NCBI GenBank assembly: GCA_964550025.1
Contig: CAZJYI010000066.1
Span: 1 to 57,705, forward strand
Direction of reading: 5' to 3'
DNA: 57,705 nucleotides
Source: CAZJYI01 sp964550025
Lineage (GTDB): Bacteria > Verrucomicrobiota > Kiritimatiellia > UBA8416 > CAYOBW01
In this document: positions 24,382-31,913 of the stretch, in pieces
Numbering within the stretch: the stretch's first letter is position 1
Layout of the letters: each line of letters starts with the position of its first letter
Program-made: the position numbers and the translations under genes
Notes under the pieces: model-generated
The model's database searches: none
What the model was told of the DNA's origin: nothing
The model's input: the letters and a program-made list of their open reading frames with translations, nothing else

Positions 24382-24528
24382 AGGACGGGGTCAAGACCTC
24401 TTGATGCCCATCGATAGCTCTCGACGGGAATCGACAGGTCCCGACAGACAGAAGCCTCAGCTACGGAAGCAAGAGCGCCCGCGAAGAAAGCCAATCCGGA
24501 CTCTCTTCCCGCTCTCGCCCCACCTACG

Positions 24529-24582
24529 GGCGCGGGTCGGAGACCCGGGCCGACGTGTCACCGGCTGGAAAGCCGGCGCTAC
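24529..24582. repeat. Two-hairpin intergenic repeat, single copy
   Basis: GCGCGGGTCGGAGACCCGGGC is followed by CCGGCTGGAAAGCCGG and GCTAC. This is the same two-hairpin plan as the tandem copies at 20433-20549. The second half is the exact inverse of 20285-20310. It lies between the convergent serpin and alpha/alpha-repeat genes. Confidence 0.6.
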
Positions 24583-24609
24583 AGCCCGGGGACGCGCGCA
24601 CCGTTCTCC

Positions 24610-25782
24610 CTATCGCAGGCGCCGGTGCCGGTAGTAGACCTCGAGCATCATCGTGCACAGGGCTGTGTTGTACACATAGCCGTAGTTCTCGTTCTCACCG
24701 ATCGACATCCAGAAGCCGATGTCTCTGCCATCGACGCCCGCCCCTTTCCGGACCCTCTGGTTCTCGGCGAGCTTCGGCACAAAACTGGCATTCCAGTCCT
24801 TCCAATAGTCGCCACCGGCCTGGAAGTTCGCCTGAGTCTCATAATACCAGTAGTAGAATGGCCGTTTAGCCTGCCGTTCCCATTTCGTGTTCGCGTTCTG
24901 GTGAATCCACTTCAGCCCCCTATGGACCTGAATGCACCGCATCTCACCGAGTCGCTGCAAGCACGAAACACCAAGGCCGGTAAGACGTGAGCTCCCACGC
25001 GACACGTACCCGAAGCCGCCGTCCTCGGAAGAGTTGATCTTGAACCCGCGAACCGCACTTGCCAACGTCTTTTCAATTCCATTCACCGGAATCGGGGCAT
25101 CCCGCGCCGCGATCAGAGCCTGTGCGCACCAACCGGAATACGATGTGTCATTGCGCCCCGACCGGTCGCAGCAGTAGTTCCATCCGCCATTTGGATTCGT
25201 GCCCCCAACGATGACCCGCAGGGACCGCCTCCCCGCCTCCTTGTAGATGTCGTCGCCCGTCAGGGCATAGGCCTCGCACAGTGCCATGGTCGCAATAGGA
25301 AGCGAGTACCTATGACCGTCGTTGCTTCTGAAACCTCCGTCTTCTCTCTGGTCTGCCAGCAGCCATTTGAGACCACGGTCGACAGCGGGACCAAATTCCG
25401 TGGCGTTGCCGGGCGTTTTGCCGTCACCCAGAAATGCCAAAAGAGCGAAAGCCGTCATGGCGGTTGGATAGCGGGATGTCGTATGGCCGCCGGGACACTG
25501 ATAGCCGCCGGCATCCCCCGTCCAGCTCCCGTCTTCATTCTGCACGTGCTTGAGCCAGCGCAGAGCACGAAGGACGGCGACGGGCACCTCGGGAGCGGCA
25601 CCGTAATGCGCGAGCGCACGGTCGCGTGCATCAGGGAGGCGGAGCACGAAAGCCGATGGGATATCCAGAAGTGGGCGTTCATCACGCGGCAACGTTTCCG
25701 GCTCGGCTTCCTCGGTGCCAGTCGCGACCGCGATGAAGACGACGGCGGCACAGACAACGATTGTGTTACTCACAAGCCGCAT
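24610..25782 (-). CDS. Secreted prenyltransferase/squalene-cyclase-like alpha/alpha repeat protein
   Basis: A 390-residue exported protein with a signal peptide (SNTIVVCAAVVFIAVATG) and an alpha/alpha-barrel built of repeats that each end in a Gly-rich QW-like turn. The repeats include ALRWLKHVQNEDGSWTGD, GLKWLLADQREDGGF, GGTNPNGGWNYCCDRSG and INSSEDGGFGYVSRGS. PVC genomes hold many such 'prenyltransferase/squalene oxidase repeat' proteins outside the cytoplasm. They lack the DxDD cyclase motif, as this one seems to, so terpene chemistry is unlikely. Related folds include pectate-lyase-like and thioester-domain proteins. Binding or processing of a polymer is a guess. The start at 25782 puts the hydrophobic leader first. 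Confidence 0.7.
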   Translation of the reverse strand: MRLVSNTIVVCAAVVFIAVATGTEEAEPETLPRDERPLLDIPSAFVLRLPDARDRALAHYGAAPEVPVAVLRALRWLKHVQNEDGSWTGDAGGYQCPGGHTTSRYPTAMTAFALLAFLGDGKTPGNATEFGPAVDRGLKWLLADQREDGGFRSNDGHRYSLPIATMALCEAYALTGDDIYKEAGRRSLRVIVGGTNPNGGWNYCCDRSGRNDTSYSGWCAQALIAARDAPIPVNGIEKTLASAVRGFKINSSEDGGFGYVSRGSSRLTGLGVSCLQRLGEMRCIQVHRGLKWIHQNANTKWERQAKRPFYYWYYETQANFQAGGDYWKDWNASFVPKLAENQRVRKGAGVDGRDIGFWMSIGENENYGYVYNTALCTMMLEVYYRHRRLR

Positions 25783-25802
25783 TCCGGCCGTCCCTTTGTG
25801 TC

Positions 25803-26046
25803 GGGCTTTCAGCCCTTGTGCATTTGGTTTGTACCACCCCCCCAGCCCTGCGGGCTGGGCTGGCATCTGCCGGCCTTTCAGGCCTCTCTCCGACCGGTTC
25901 CTGATCCCCCATCTGGCCTCTGCCGGCTTCTCTGGTTCGGTACTCCCGGCATACCCGCCCGAAGGGCCGAAGGCCCGGTAGAAGCCAGCCCAGGGCGACA
26001 GCCCTGGGATCCCCCGTCAACACACGAATCCCGAGGGCTGAAAGCC
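25803..26046. repeat. Cluster of six different short hairpins
   Basis: Six perfect or near-perfect hairpins fall within 244 bp: GGGCTTTCAGCCC (25803), CCCAGCCCTGCGGGCTGGG (25841), GGCCTTTCAGGCC (25872), GGGCCGAAGGCCC (25964), CCAGGGCGACAGCCCTGG (25990) and GGGCTGAAAGCCT (26034). Several share the loop TTC or GAA and an AGCCC/GGGCT arm, so they form one degenerate family. They occupy the gap between two co-directional minus-strand genes. Confidence 0.7.
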
Positions 26047-26058
26047 TGACACAAGACC

Positions 26059-28986
26059 TCATCCTCCCGACGGGCGGTACCAGAACGATTCCCAGTACCG
26101 GCGGTCGATTTCGTAGACGTCGATGGGGTCTTTGGCGAGATCGAGCGACTCGGGGAGGATGCCGTAGCGCTGCATCTCGCGTACGTATTCCGGGCGCGGT
26201 TTGAAGTGCGGCATGTCGAAACGTGTCAACTCCTCTTCCAGGTAGGCCTTGCCGGCGGCGATGTGGGCGAGGACGCTCTGATAATCCGCGTCCTCGGTAT
26301 TGGCAAAGACGGCGACCGGCTGCGCATCGTTCCCCATGCCGCTGCGGCACAGGCCCAATCCCCCGGCCTCCTTCGGCAGAGGTGCCAGCAGCAGTAGCGA
26401 CTTTTCGGGCCGCGTCAGGTTGAACATCAGGTGGCGCGAAAAGCGCAGCCGCTTATCAGTCCAACTCGGACGCCAGAACGACAGTCCTATCTCATCCGAC
26501 ATCGAACGCGGCAGCGGGAGCTTGAGCGTCTTCTTGTGGCAATCGAGGCAGCGCTTCTCGACCACGGCACGAAACGGCTTGGCCGTGGGCCAGCCGTCGT
26601 CCTTGTGAACCAGCCTGTTCTGCGCGTAGCCCCCAATCATGCCGCTGCCCAGGCCGGCATAGGTACCCGGGTAGGCGGCTGCCGACTCGATCCAATAACG
26701 GATCATGTCCTGCTCGTGCTGCGAAAGCCGGATCTTGTGATGCTTCCCGCCGATTTTGTCCATCAGCGGGCTGGCGGCGCTCCCGAGCTGGCGCGGGGCG
26801 TAGTTGCTCTTTGCGTAGTTGCGGCCGTCGGCCACCTGGCGGCGGATGGCCAGCGTCGCATAGCCGTGCGAGAACATGGGACCGCGATCGCCCGTCATGA
26901 TGACTCCGCCCGCGCGCTTGTCGTAGTCGTGGCATTTCAGGCAATGTTTGTCGAATATGGGCTGGACGTCCCGGGGAAAGTCGATGACCTCGGGGACGCC
27001 CGCGATCGGCTCGGGCACACTGGGTGAACGCTGCACCGCCTGCAGGCGGGCGAAAGCCTCCTTATTGACCGGGGTTTCGCCGCGATCTTCGTGACAGCCG
27101 ACACAACTGGCGTTCTCCCCCGGCATGACCGTCAGGAAGCTCTGCATGCGCTTGACCGAGTTGCCCTGCGCGTCGAGGGCCACGAAGAACAGGGCGCGGT
27201 TGGCCGGAAGCCGCATGTACGCCGAACCGTCTTCCTCCACCGGAACGGTCCCCACCAGCCGCTCCAGCGTGAACGTCCCGCCGTACGAAAGCGGGTCCAT
27301 GCCTCCGGTGAAGTTGATGGGCTTGGGCAGCGACTCCAGAACCAGGAGCTTCTTTATCTCCTCCCGCTTGACCCCCTGCATGTTGCGCCCGAAGTAGATG
27401 TCGCTCAGGATCACGGTCCCGTGGTCCTTCTTCAGATCGATACGGGGTGGGATGACCCGTTCGCGCGGCCTCTTGACAACCGGCCGGGGTTCATGCAATT
27501 CCGCGCGGCCATACGCCTTCGGCAGTTCGCAGATGTCCACGCATTGTCCTTCGCGGTTCATCAACTCCATCTTCCGGCCCCGGGCCACGATGAAGACCCT
27601 GTCGGAGAGCGGAAAGGGATCCCGGAAACCGCGCGGGCTGATGTTCTTCATGGCGTCGCGCCTGTCCGGTCCGAAGCGGTCGGTGACGGTCGCCACGTAC
27701 CCGACGTGCTCCCTGGCCCCGTGTCCGGGGGAGTTAATCAAAACGACCTCGTCCGTGCCGGGAATCGGCTTGGCGTCGATGAAAACGCCGCCGGGATGCA
27801 TGTTGCCGAAAAAGACCATCTGTCCGGTGCCGTCCGGGTTGGTGGTCCACAGGTGGTGGTAGTCCACCTGTGAACGGTCCACGTACTCCCAGCGTTGATA
27901 GAGGACGCGACCGTCTGGCAGGACCCACGGCGTGTTATCGTGCTCGACGTTGGCGGAGATCTGCCGGATGTTGCCGCCGTCGCTGTCACAGCGATAGAGG
28001 ACGCCCACCTGCGTCAGCCAGCAGTTCACCCAGCGGCGGCAGCGTCCGGAGATGAACATGATGCCGCCGTCGGGAAGATAGGTCGGCTCGATGTCGTCGT
28101 AGATACCGTCGGTCAATTGGCGCAGCCCCGTGCCGTCAACGTTAATCTCGTAGAGGTGAAACGTCTCGCTGTCCGTCTTGCGCCAGGAGAAGAGGACTTT
28201 CTCCGCGTCGTAGTGGACGACGGGATCGCGCACCGATCCGTCGGGGTCGTCCACGAGACAGGCGATCTCGCCCGTGGCAACGTCCAGCTTGCACAACCGG
28301 CCGCCGGCGCGGTAACACTTGCGACCCGCACTGTCGGCGAAATACCCGAAGTTGGCGTACCAGTGGCCGTCCACGCCGCTTTCCCGCACGGCGAAGACGA
28401 CCTCGCGCACACCGTGCTCCGTGAGGGAGACCGCCAGTTCCCTGTTTCGCTCGCGCTCGGCCTCGCGCCTGGCTGCGGCCGCCTCGCGTCCGGCCGCGGC
28501 CGCCTCCTCGCCAAGCACGCTCAGTTCCCAGATGGAATACACATCCCACCCGACCGGCTTGAGGCAATGAACCCGGAGGTACCGGCCCCGGCCGGTCGTG
28601 TCGGCGATCGTGTCGACACCTCCCCCGAAGCCGCGGCGCCGCGCCAGGGCCCGCCATTGCCGGCCGTCCTCGGACGTCTCGATGTCGTAGTCGACGGCAT
28701 GGGCCCTTTCCCAGCGGATGGTGACCCCTGGAATGGAGATGCTCTTGCCGAAGTCGAGCATGATCCAACCCGGCTTGCCCGGGGCGACCTTGCTAGCCCA
28801 GCGCGTCTTTGCGTTCCCATCGATCGCGTACTCCGCGCGATGCCCCTGCCGGTGCACCGATGAAGCCGAGACGGTCGCGGCACGGCACGGGACCGCCTTG
28901 CCGGAAACGGCGACGGACAGGACCAGGGCAGCAAACGGGATCCCGACACAAGACAGCGCCCGGTGATTCTCCATCGTATCTGGCAT
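26059..28986 (-). CDS. HzsA-related multiheme protein, second copy (discoidin-coil-PD40-haem c)
   Basis: A 975-residue exported protein with the same plan as the one at 5564-8494. It has an N-terminal signal, a discoidin-like domain (WIMLDFGKSISIPGVTIRWE), an Ala/Arg-rich coiled coil (about 165-190), and PD40 blades (NVDGTGLRQLTDG, SDGGNIRQISANV, NPDGTGQMVFFGN). The C-terminal part carries three haem sites: CVGCH (about 628), CLKCH (about 681) and CLDCH (about 813). The start at 28986 is backed by GGGGGAAG a few bases upstream, which overlaps the stop of the preceding lipoprotein gene. The two genes thus form a tight pair. It is clearly homologous to, but much diverged from, the first copy, so this is an old paralogue rather than a recent duplication. 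Its reaction is unknown. Confidence 0.75.
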   Translation of the reverse strand: MPDTMENHRALSCVGIPFAALVLSVAVSGKAVPCRAATVSASSVHRQGHRAEYAIDGNAKTRWASKVAPGKPGWIMLDFGKSISIPGVTIRWERAHAVDYDIETSEDGRQWRALARRRGFGGGVDTIADTTGRGRYLRVHCLKPVGWDVYSIWELSVLGEEAAAAGREAAAARREAERERNRELAVSLTEHGVREVVFAVRESGVDGHWYANFGYFADSAGRKCYRAGGRLCKLDVATGEIACLVDDPDGSVRDPVVHYDAEKVLFSWRKTDSETFHLYEINVDGTGLRQLTDGIYDDIEPTYLPDGGIMFISGRCRRWVNCWLTQVGVLYRCDSDGGNIRQISANVEHDNTPWVLPDGRVLYQRWEYVDRSQVDYHHLWTTNPDGTGQMVFFGNMHPGGVFIDAKPIPGTDEVVLINSPGHGAREHVGYVATVTDRFGPDRRDAMKNISPRGFRDPFPLSDRVFIVARGRKMELMNREGQCVDICELPKAYGRAELHEPRPVVKRPRERVIPPRIDLKKDHGTVILSDIYFGRNMQGVKREEIKKLLVLESLPKPINFTGGMDPLSYGGTFTLERLVGTVPVEEDGSAYMRLPANRALFFVALDAQGNSVKRMQSFLTVMPGENASCVGCHEDRGETPVNKEAFARLQAVQRSPSVPEPIAGVPEVIDFPRDVQPIFDKHCLKCHDYDKRAGGVIMTGDRGPMFSHGYATLAIRRQVADGRNYAKSNYAPRQLGSAASPLMDKIGGKHHKIRLSQHEQDMIRYWIESAAAYPGTYAGLGSGMIGGYAQNRLVHKDDGWPTAKPFRAVVEKRCLDCHKKTLKLPLPRSMSDEIGLSFWRPSWTDKRLRFSRHLMFNLTRPEKSLLLLAPLPKEAGGLGLCRSGMGNDAQPVAVFANTEDADYQSVLAHIAAGKAYLEEELTRFDMPHFKPRPEYVREMQRYGILPESLDLAKDPIDVYEIDRRYWESFWYRPSGG

Positions 28987-28997
28987 CGTTCTTCCCC

Positions 28998-30041
28998 CTA
29001 GAAAGTCAGCCCCAGCATAGCCGTGGCCGTCCCCATTCTGAACTCGACGTCTTTGTCAAAGCGTTCGCGGCGCGCAATGACCTCCTCGGTCGTCCCCTCC
29101 TTCGATGTGATGGCCGCTTCGGATTCAATGAGCTGATACTGGAGCGCGAGGGTAACGCACCGCCCGCTCCGCATCGGGATTTCCAGGCCGCAGGAGACCT
29201 TGGCATTGAAGTGGTCGATATCGACGTCCTTCTCGCGATGCTGACTGCTGGTGAAATACGAGGTCCCGCCATCGTACTGCAACACGGCGTAATGCCCCTG
29301 GAGGACGAGATTGGCCATACCGGGGTCGCCGATCCGCAACTGCGCGCCGATCCCGAGCTCGGGAAGGCCCAACCCGACCGTCCCGTCCGCCTGGCCGCCG
29401 ACCACGAAGTCCTCGGGCGGATTCTGGTACTGCGTGACGCCTTCGGCCGTTCCGGCATCAATGTCGTAGTTCCCCGCGAAAACGACCAGACCGAGATCGA
29501 CCCAGGGAGTGAAGCGCACGCCTTCGTCCGGTTTGAACGTGAAGGGGGTGAACAGTCCCCGCAGCTCCATGTAGAGGGCGGTCAGATCCATGTTGAAGGA
29601 ACGTCCCTCGGGGATCATCATGTGATCGTACTCGCGGCCGCCGTATTCAACGCCGCCGACCCCGATGTAGTAGTTCCTTTGGGCTACGGCTTCCGTGTCA
29701 GCCTGGGACACGTGGGCATCGAACTGGAACGTCAGCCACCTGGCGGCGTTCTCGTAGGACAGTCCCACGGTCGGGTAGCCGTCGTCGAAGTTGAAATCGT
29801 CCAGGTCGAAGCTCTCGGCAAGGTCCTGCTTGAACTGCTGATCCGTGGCGTCGTAGTACTTGCGCGTCGTCTCCTGGATCATCGCCTCGATCTCGGTAAT
29901 CATCCCGGCTGTGATGCGAAGCTGGGCATCACGCTTCTCGTCATAGTCACGGCCGCCAACGAAAAGACCGCCGGCGTGGAGTGTGCAGCCAGAAACAAAC
30001 AGTAGTGCCACAACACAAGAGCAGATGGTGCGCTTTATCAT
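28998..30041 (-). CDS. Putative outer-membrane lipoprotein or beta-barrel protein
   Basis: A 347-residue protein beginning MIKRTICSCVVALLFVSGC, a signal peptide with a lipobox-like VSGC. The mature part has a helical stretch rich in Glu/Lys (about 35-75) and then alternating amphipathic strands (AARWLTFQFDAHV, RFTPWVDLGLVVFAGNYDI, ANLVLQGHYAVLQYDG, VTLALQYQLIESEA). It ends MGTATAMLGLTF, with the C-terminal Phe common in outer-membrane barrels. I do not recognise the family. It lies 11 bp ahead of the second HzsA-related gene and shares its operon, so it may anchor or serve that protein. Confidence 0.6.
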   Translation of the reverse strand: MIKRTICSCVVALLFVSGCTLHAGGLFVGGRDYDEKRDAQLRITAGMITEIEAMIQETTRKYYDATDQQFKQDLAESFDLDDFNFDDGYPTVGLSYENAARWLTFQFDAHVSQADTEAVAQRNYYIGVGGVEYGGREYDHMMIPEGRSFNMDLTALYMELRGLFTPFTFKPDEGVRFTPWVDLGLVVFAGNYDIDAGTAEGVTQYQNPPEDFVVGGQADGTVGLGLPELGIGAQLRIGDPGMANLVLQGHYAVLQYDGGTSYFTSSQHREKDVDIDHFNAKVSCGLEIPMRSGRCVTLALQYQLIESEAAITSKEGTTEEVIARRERFDKDVEFRMGTATAMLGLTF

Positions 30042-30098
30042 GTAGATACTCCCTTGTACCGGATCCCGGTCATCCCCACGGTTTTTCCTCCCGGCCGC

Positions 30099-30168
30099 AA
30101 GACCAAGGCTAAGACAAAGGAGGCTCCCGTCGCGACGTCGTCTTTGTCTTCATCTTTACCTTTGTCGT
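30099..30168. repeat. Dispersed imperfect hairpin element, copy B
   Basis: The arms AAGGCTAAGACAAAGG and CTTTGTCTTCATCTTTACC surround a CGTCGCGACG palindrome. The design matches copy A at 5465-5543, with the same order of purine arm, palindrome and pyrimidine arm, although sequence identity is modest. It lies in the divergent gap between the lipoprotein and HIT genes. Confidence 0.5.
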
Positions 30169-30188
30169 GCAATGCACAATCCTCCCAA

Positions 30189-30236
30189 CAATCCTTGCAA
30201 TGAGGATTGCGATAACGATGATGGAGAGGATATATT
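30189..30236 (+). promoter_or_regulatory. Candidate promoter and operator of the HIT gene cluster
   Basis: TTGCGA (30207-30212) and TATATT (30231-30236) are separated by 18 bp, a sigma-70-like pair. A perfect 7-bp inverted repeat, CAATCCT...AGGATTG (30189-30209), overlaps the -35 box and could be an operator. A GGAGG site (30250-30254) then precedes the HIT start at 30261. Confidence 0.4.
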
Positions 30237-30260
30237 ACGGTCCACGTATGGAGGTATGCA

Positions 30261-30683
30261 ATGAGCGAAGAGTGCATTTTCTGCAAAATCGTGGCTGGTG
30301 AGATCCCATCGACCAGGGTGTACGAAGATGACGACATCCTGGCTTTCATGGATATCGGTCCCATCATCAAGGGGCACACGCTGGTGATCCCGAAGGCGCA
30401 TTCGAACCGCGTCACGGACACGTCGGCAGAGGTGCTGCAGAAGATCATCGTCGTCGTTCAGAAGGTCGCCCGCGCCCAGATCGCCGGCCTTGGGGCCGAC
30501 GGCGTAAACGTCACGCAGGCCAACGGCTCCGTCGCCGGGCAGGTAGTACCGCATATCCATTTCCACGTTATCCCCCGCTTTGAGGGGGACGGGCATCGTT
30601 GGAACTGGGCGGCCAAGTCCTACGACAGCCCCGAGGAGACCGAGTCGTTTGCATCGCGAATCCGCGACGCCCTGCCGGGCTAG
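30261..30683 (+). CDS. HIT-family (histidine triad) nucleotide-binding protein
   Basis: A 140-residue protein of the Hint/HinT branch. It opens CIFCKIVAGEIPS, with the CxxC pair that binds zinc in many members. KGHTLVIPKAH is the nucleotide pocket, and the triad HIHFHVIP (His 98, 100 and 102) completes the active site. HinT proteins hydrolyse nucleoside phosphoramidates or acyl-adenylates. A GGAGG site precedes the start. It heads a three-gene cluster with short gaps (36 and 16 bp). Confidence 0.93.
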   Translation: MSEECIFCKIVAGEIPSTRVYEDDDILAFMDIGPIIKGHTLVIPKAHSNRVTDTSAEVLQKIIVVVQKVARAQIAGLGADGVNVTQANGSVAGQVVPHIHFHVIPRFEGDGHRWNWAAKSYDSPEETESFASRIRDALPG

Positions 30684-30719
30684 GCGTCGCGCGCATCCCC
30701 CATTCACGGAGAACAGACA

Positions 30720-31181
30720 ATGCAGGAAGCGCCATTTCGTGAGGTCGTCCGGCACATCTGCCGCAAGGATCCGCGCTATGCCCCGGAGGCCTACCTGCTG
30801 GTCCGGGAAGCACTGGATTTCACCGCCAAGACGCTGCAGAAGCCACAGGAGGGGCTCGGTCGACACGTCTCGGGCCAGGAGCTCCTGGAAGGCATACGCA
30901 TGTTTGTCCTCCAGCAGTTCGGTCCGATGGGCCTGACCGTACTCCACACCTGGGGAATACGGCGCACGGAAGACGTGGGCGAAATCGTGTTCAACCTTGT
31001 CGAGACGGGTAAACTCGGCAAAACGGAAGAGGACACCCGAGAGGATTTTGCCAACGGGTACGATTTTCAGAAGGCTTTCGGCGACCCTTTTCTGCCGAAG
31101 AACAAACCAACGGAAGACGGCCCGCAGGGGGACCGGCAACAGGGCAAACCGAAGCCGCCGCCCTCACGCGCGGGCCAATAG
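30720..31181 (+). CDS. Minf_1886-type conserved protein, unknown function
   Basis: A 153-residue cytoplasmic protein. The core FREVVRHICRKDPRYAPEAYLLVREALDFT, HVSGQELLEGIR, FGPMGLTVLHTWGIRRTEDVGEIVFNLVETG matches my recollection of the uncharacterised family named after Minf_1886, which is frequent in PVC bacteria. The C-terminal 35 residues are a low-complexity Lys/Pro/Gln tail. GGAGAA precedes the start. It is placed between the HIT and DUF1844 genes. The role is not known. Confidence 0.8.
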   Translation: MQEAPFREVVRHICRKDPRYAPEAYLLVREALDFTAKTLQKPQEGLGRHVSGQELLEGIRMFVLQQFGPMGLTVLHTWGIRRTEDVGEIVFNLVETGKLGKTEEDTREDFANGYDFQKAFGDPFLPKNKPTEDGPQGDRQQGKPKPPPSRAGQ

Positions 31182-31197
31182 AGGAGGCACACAACCA

Positions 31198-31641
31198 ATG
31201 GCACCCGAAATCAGTCCCGAAGACATGAACAAAGCCCTGTTCCTCAATCTCGTAATGATGCTCGGGTCAACGACCATGCAGCAACTCGGCAGAATCGTCA
31301 ACCCGCTCACAGGCAAGACAGAAGTCGATCTGCAGGGCGCCCAGGCCTCGATCGACATGCTCTCGATGCTCAAAGCCAAGACGGAGGGCAACCTCGATAC
31401 GGATGAAGAGCGCATGATCAAGGACACGCTGTCATCGCTGCAGATGAACTTCGTCGAGACCTCCGAGGCGGAGAAGGCCAAGCCCGATGCCGAAAGGACC
31501 GAACCCCGGGCCGCGGAGACCGCCGAGAGCGGCGACGAAGCGGCAGAGGAAGAAGAGGGCGAGGAAGCAGCAGAGATTGAGGCGCCAGTGGAAGGCGAAG
31601 CGCACAAGGAGCCCAAGTTCCACAAATCCTACGGGGAATGA
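31198..31641 (+). CDS. DUF1844 protein with acidic tail
   Basis: A 147-residue protein. The first 80 residues (ALFLNLVMMLGSTTMQQLG, NPLTGKTEVDLQGAQASIDM, LDTDEERMIKDTLSSLQMNF) are the DUF1844 domain, a short helical domain common in Planctomycetota, Verrucomicrobiota and Acidobacteriota. The remainder is a Glu/Ala-rich, probably disordered tail. The start at 31198 is preceded by GAGGAGG. A longer frame running back to 30997 would overlap the previous gene by 185 bp and is rejected. Function is unknown. Confidence 0.85.
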   Translation: MAPEISPEDMNKALFLNLVMMLGSTTMQQLGRIVNPLTGKTEVDLQGAQASIDMLSMLKAKTEGNLDTDEERMIKDTLSSLQMNFVETSEAEKAKPDAERTEPRAAETAESGDEAAEEEEGEEAAEIEAPVEGEAHKEPKFHKSYGE

Positions 31642-31723
31642 CCTCCTCTGCCCCATGGGTACGAGGGAGAACGAGACATGCGAGGCGAGGGACGCCCTCA
31701 CGGGCGCACTACGAACCGAAGTG

Positions 31724-31770
31724 CAGCCCAGCGGGACACGTCCGCTCCGCGCCCCATCCCGCTTGGGCTG
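31724..31770. terminator. Long hairpin after the DUF1844 gene
   Basis: CAGCCCAGCGGGA pairs with TCCCGCTTGGGCTG, a 13-bp stem with one bulged base and a loop of about 20. There is no U-run, so intrinsic termination is uncertain. It could equally be another intergenic palindromic repeat. It separates the HIT cluster from the DUF2723 gene. Confidence 0.4.
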
Positions 31771-31913
31771 CCTGGAATCGCAAGTGCGTCCGCCTTGATA
31801 TTCCCCCCACCCTCTCCCTTGCGTTCGCGCGCCATGCCGTGGTACGGTTCACGATCTGTTTGGTGCACTATGGAGGGGAAGGACGGTGACGCAGCAGCCG
31901 TCCGTACGTTATT

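Noticed and set aside
24610..25782. Terpene or hopanoid cyclase
   Set aside because: The protein is exported and lacks a visible DxDD motif. Only the alpha/alpha repeat fold is shared.
31198..31641. Longer DUF1844 protein starting at 30997
   Set aside because: That extension would overlap the upstream gene by 185 bp in another frame. The ATG at 31198 has a strong ribosome site and begins at the known domain start.
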